Source: a virus
Strand: one strand, 5' to 3'
Length of the DNA stretch: 64,000 nt
IMG/VR virus record: IMGVR_UViG_3300025120_000036
Span: 1-64,000 of that record
The notes under the pieces were generated by a model. The model was not told where the DNA came from, ran no database searches, and was given only the letters and a program-made list of their open reading frames with translations. The number at the start of each line of letters is the position of its first letter. The first letter of the stretch is position 1. Positions 63,424-64,000 of the stretch are shown here, in pieces. The position numbers and the translations under genes are program-made.

Positions 63424-64000
63424 TTTTCAAATTTTTGTGATAAAACGGTTGTTTTAAAAACCAATCTATGTATGCTGGTATGCCAGTTTCGATGTCAGTG
63501 GTTGGAGCCCAATTAAACATAGATTTTGCTTTGTCACTATTCAACGTATCTCTGTTTGGATAAAAACTATCGTGTGGTAGTGTTAGAATTTTTCCATAGC
63601 CTAATTTGTTTTTTATTAGTTCAGCGGCTTCAATTATTTTTCTGCCATTACCTCTTGTGCAATTAAAAGTTTCGTTGTAAATCTCGCTTGTGGTTGCCAC
63701 ACTAAAATACTTCGCAACATCAAACACATCAGAAAAATCTAGTTTGTTGTCTGGTCCTTGCACAGTCATTGTACCATTTGTTAAACAATTCTTAGTCAAT
63801 TGACTTATTACTCTCACTATGGCATCTGTTGTGCCATATAATGCTGATGGACGCATTATTACATAGTTCAATCCTTTTTCTCTGTGCCAAATTTTACACA
63901 TTAGTTCACCCTGTCTTTTAAAAGATCCATACAAAGTATTAGGTTTTGGCATTACATCTTCATTAGGTATATTGTCTTTGAAGTCACCATATACCATACT
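63389..64000 (-). CDS. NAD-dependent epimerase/dehydratase, C-terminal part (cut by right edge)
   Basis: About 204 codons including stop, open to base 64000, so the N-terminal Rossmann part lies beyond the window. Visible: MVYGDFK, LYGSFKRQGELM with Tyr-x-x-x-Lys catalytic pair, NYVIMRPSALYGTTDAIVRV (sugar-site region) and NSDKAKSMFNWAPTTDIETG near the end. It resembles the epimerase at 60134 in layout but is divergent. It is convergent with the plus-strand cluster, overlapping by 35 bases, so a second cluster on the minus strand may continue to the right. Confidence 0.8.
   Translation of the reverse strand, partial: SMVYGDFKDNIPNEDVMPKPNTLYGSFKRQGELMCKIWHREKGLNYVIMRPSALYGTTDAIVRVISQLTKNCLTNGTMTVQGPDNKLDFSDVFDVAKYFSVATTSEIYNETFNCTRGNGRKIIEAAELIKNKLGYGKILTLPHDSFYPNRDTLNSDKAKSMFNWAPTTDIETGIPAYIDWFLKQPFYHKNLKINKKFQLDTLN

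Noticed and set aside
1-64000. CRISPR arrays, insertion sequences or integrase/attachment sites
   Set aside because: No regularly spaced direct repeats, no transposase or integrase motifs, and no terminal inverted repeats were seen.

Overview
The window is 64 kb of AT-rich double-stranded DNA from a T4-like (myovirus-morphology) phage. Almost every base is coding, genes overlap by 1-50 bases, and the T4 head, tail, recombination and late-transcription genes are recognisable (gp20, gp21, gp22, gp23, gp67-like, gp26, gp48, gp53, gp5, gp25, gp6, gp7, gp46, gp47, gp55). The structural proteins carry GDGST repeats, a cupredoxin-like domain and shared fibre modules that I associate with marine T4-like phages of cyanobacteria and SAR11-type bacteria. 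No photosynthesis gene is present, so a heterotrophic marine host is plausible, but the host cannot be fixed from this sequence. No tRNA, IS element or CRISPR array was seen.

Layout. (1) 1-8.3 kb, minus strand: a head operon read from right to left: tape-measure-like protein, portal gp20, a small protein, a glycosyltransferase-like protein, acidic prohead core protein, protease gp21, scaffold gp22 and major capsid gp23 (cut by the window edge). (2) 8.3-9.4 kb, plus strand: gp26 and a short gp51-like frame that appear to be joined by a -1 ribosomal frameshift. Two face-to-face late promoters lie between the two operons. (3) 9.4-17.3 kb: a mixed accessory and replication region. It holds two small unknown genes, an arginyltransferase-like protein, a 470-base stretch with strong RNA structure, a SegE-like GIY-YIG endonuclease, a histone H1-like protein, a 2OG oxygenase plus PLP-enzyme pair, and a minus-strand block gp55 > gp47 > gp46. 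(4) 17.4-39.8 kb, plus strand: baseplate genes gp48, gp53, a gp27-like hub, gp5, gp25, gp6 and a giant gp7 of 4,324 residues. (5) 39.8-48.1 kb: tail-fibre and adhesin genes, including three paralogues and a glycine-rich adhesin. (6) 48.1-63.4 kb: a tightly overlapping plus-strand accessory cluster of 2OG oxygenase, glycosyltransferase-like proteins, five consecutive radical SAM proteins with N-terminal cysteine-rich (twitch-type) domains, SGNH hydrolase, carbamoyltransferase, NAD-dependent epimerase and DegT-type aminotransferase. A second epimerase enters from the right on the minus strand.

How it fits together. gp55 is the late sigma factor, and exact or near-exact TATAAATA late promoters stand before gp26, the tape-measure/head operon, gp48, gp6 and a fibre gene. 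The 48-63 kb cluster looks like a biosynthetic pathway that builds or modifies a sugar-containing or peptide-derived product, perhaps a host- or virion-surface glycan. Its product is unknown, and it is the best candidate for an undescribed system. The gp26/gp51 frameshift is the best-supported mechanistic observation.
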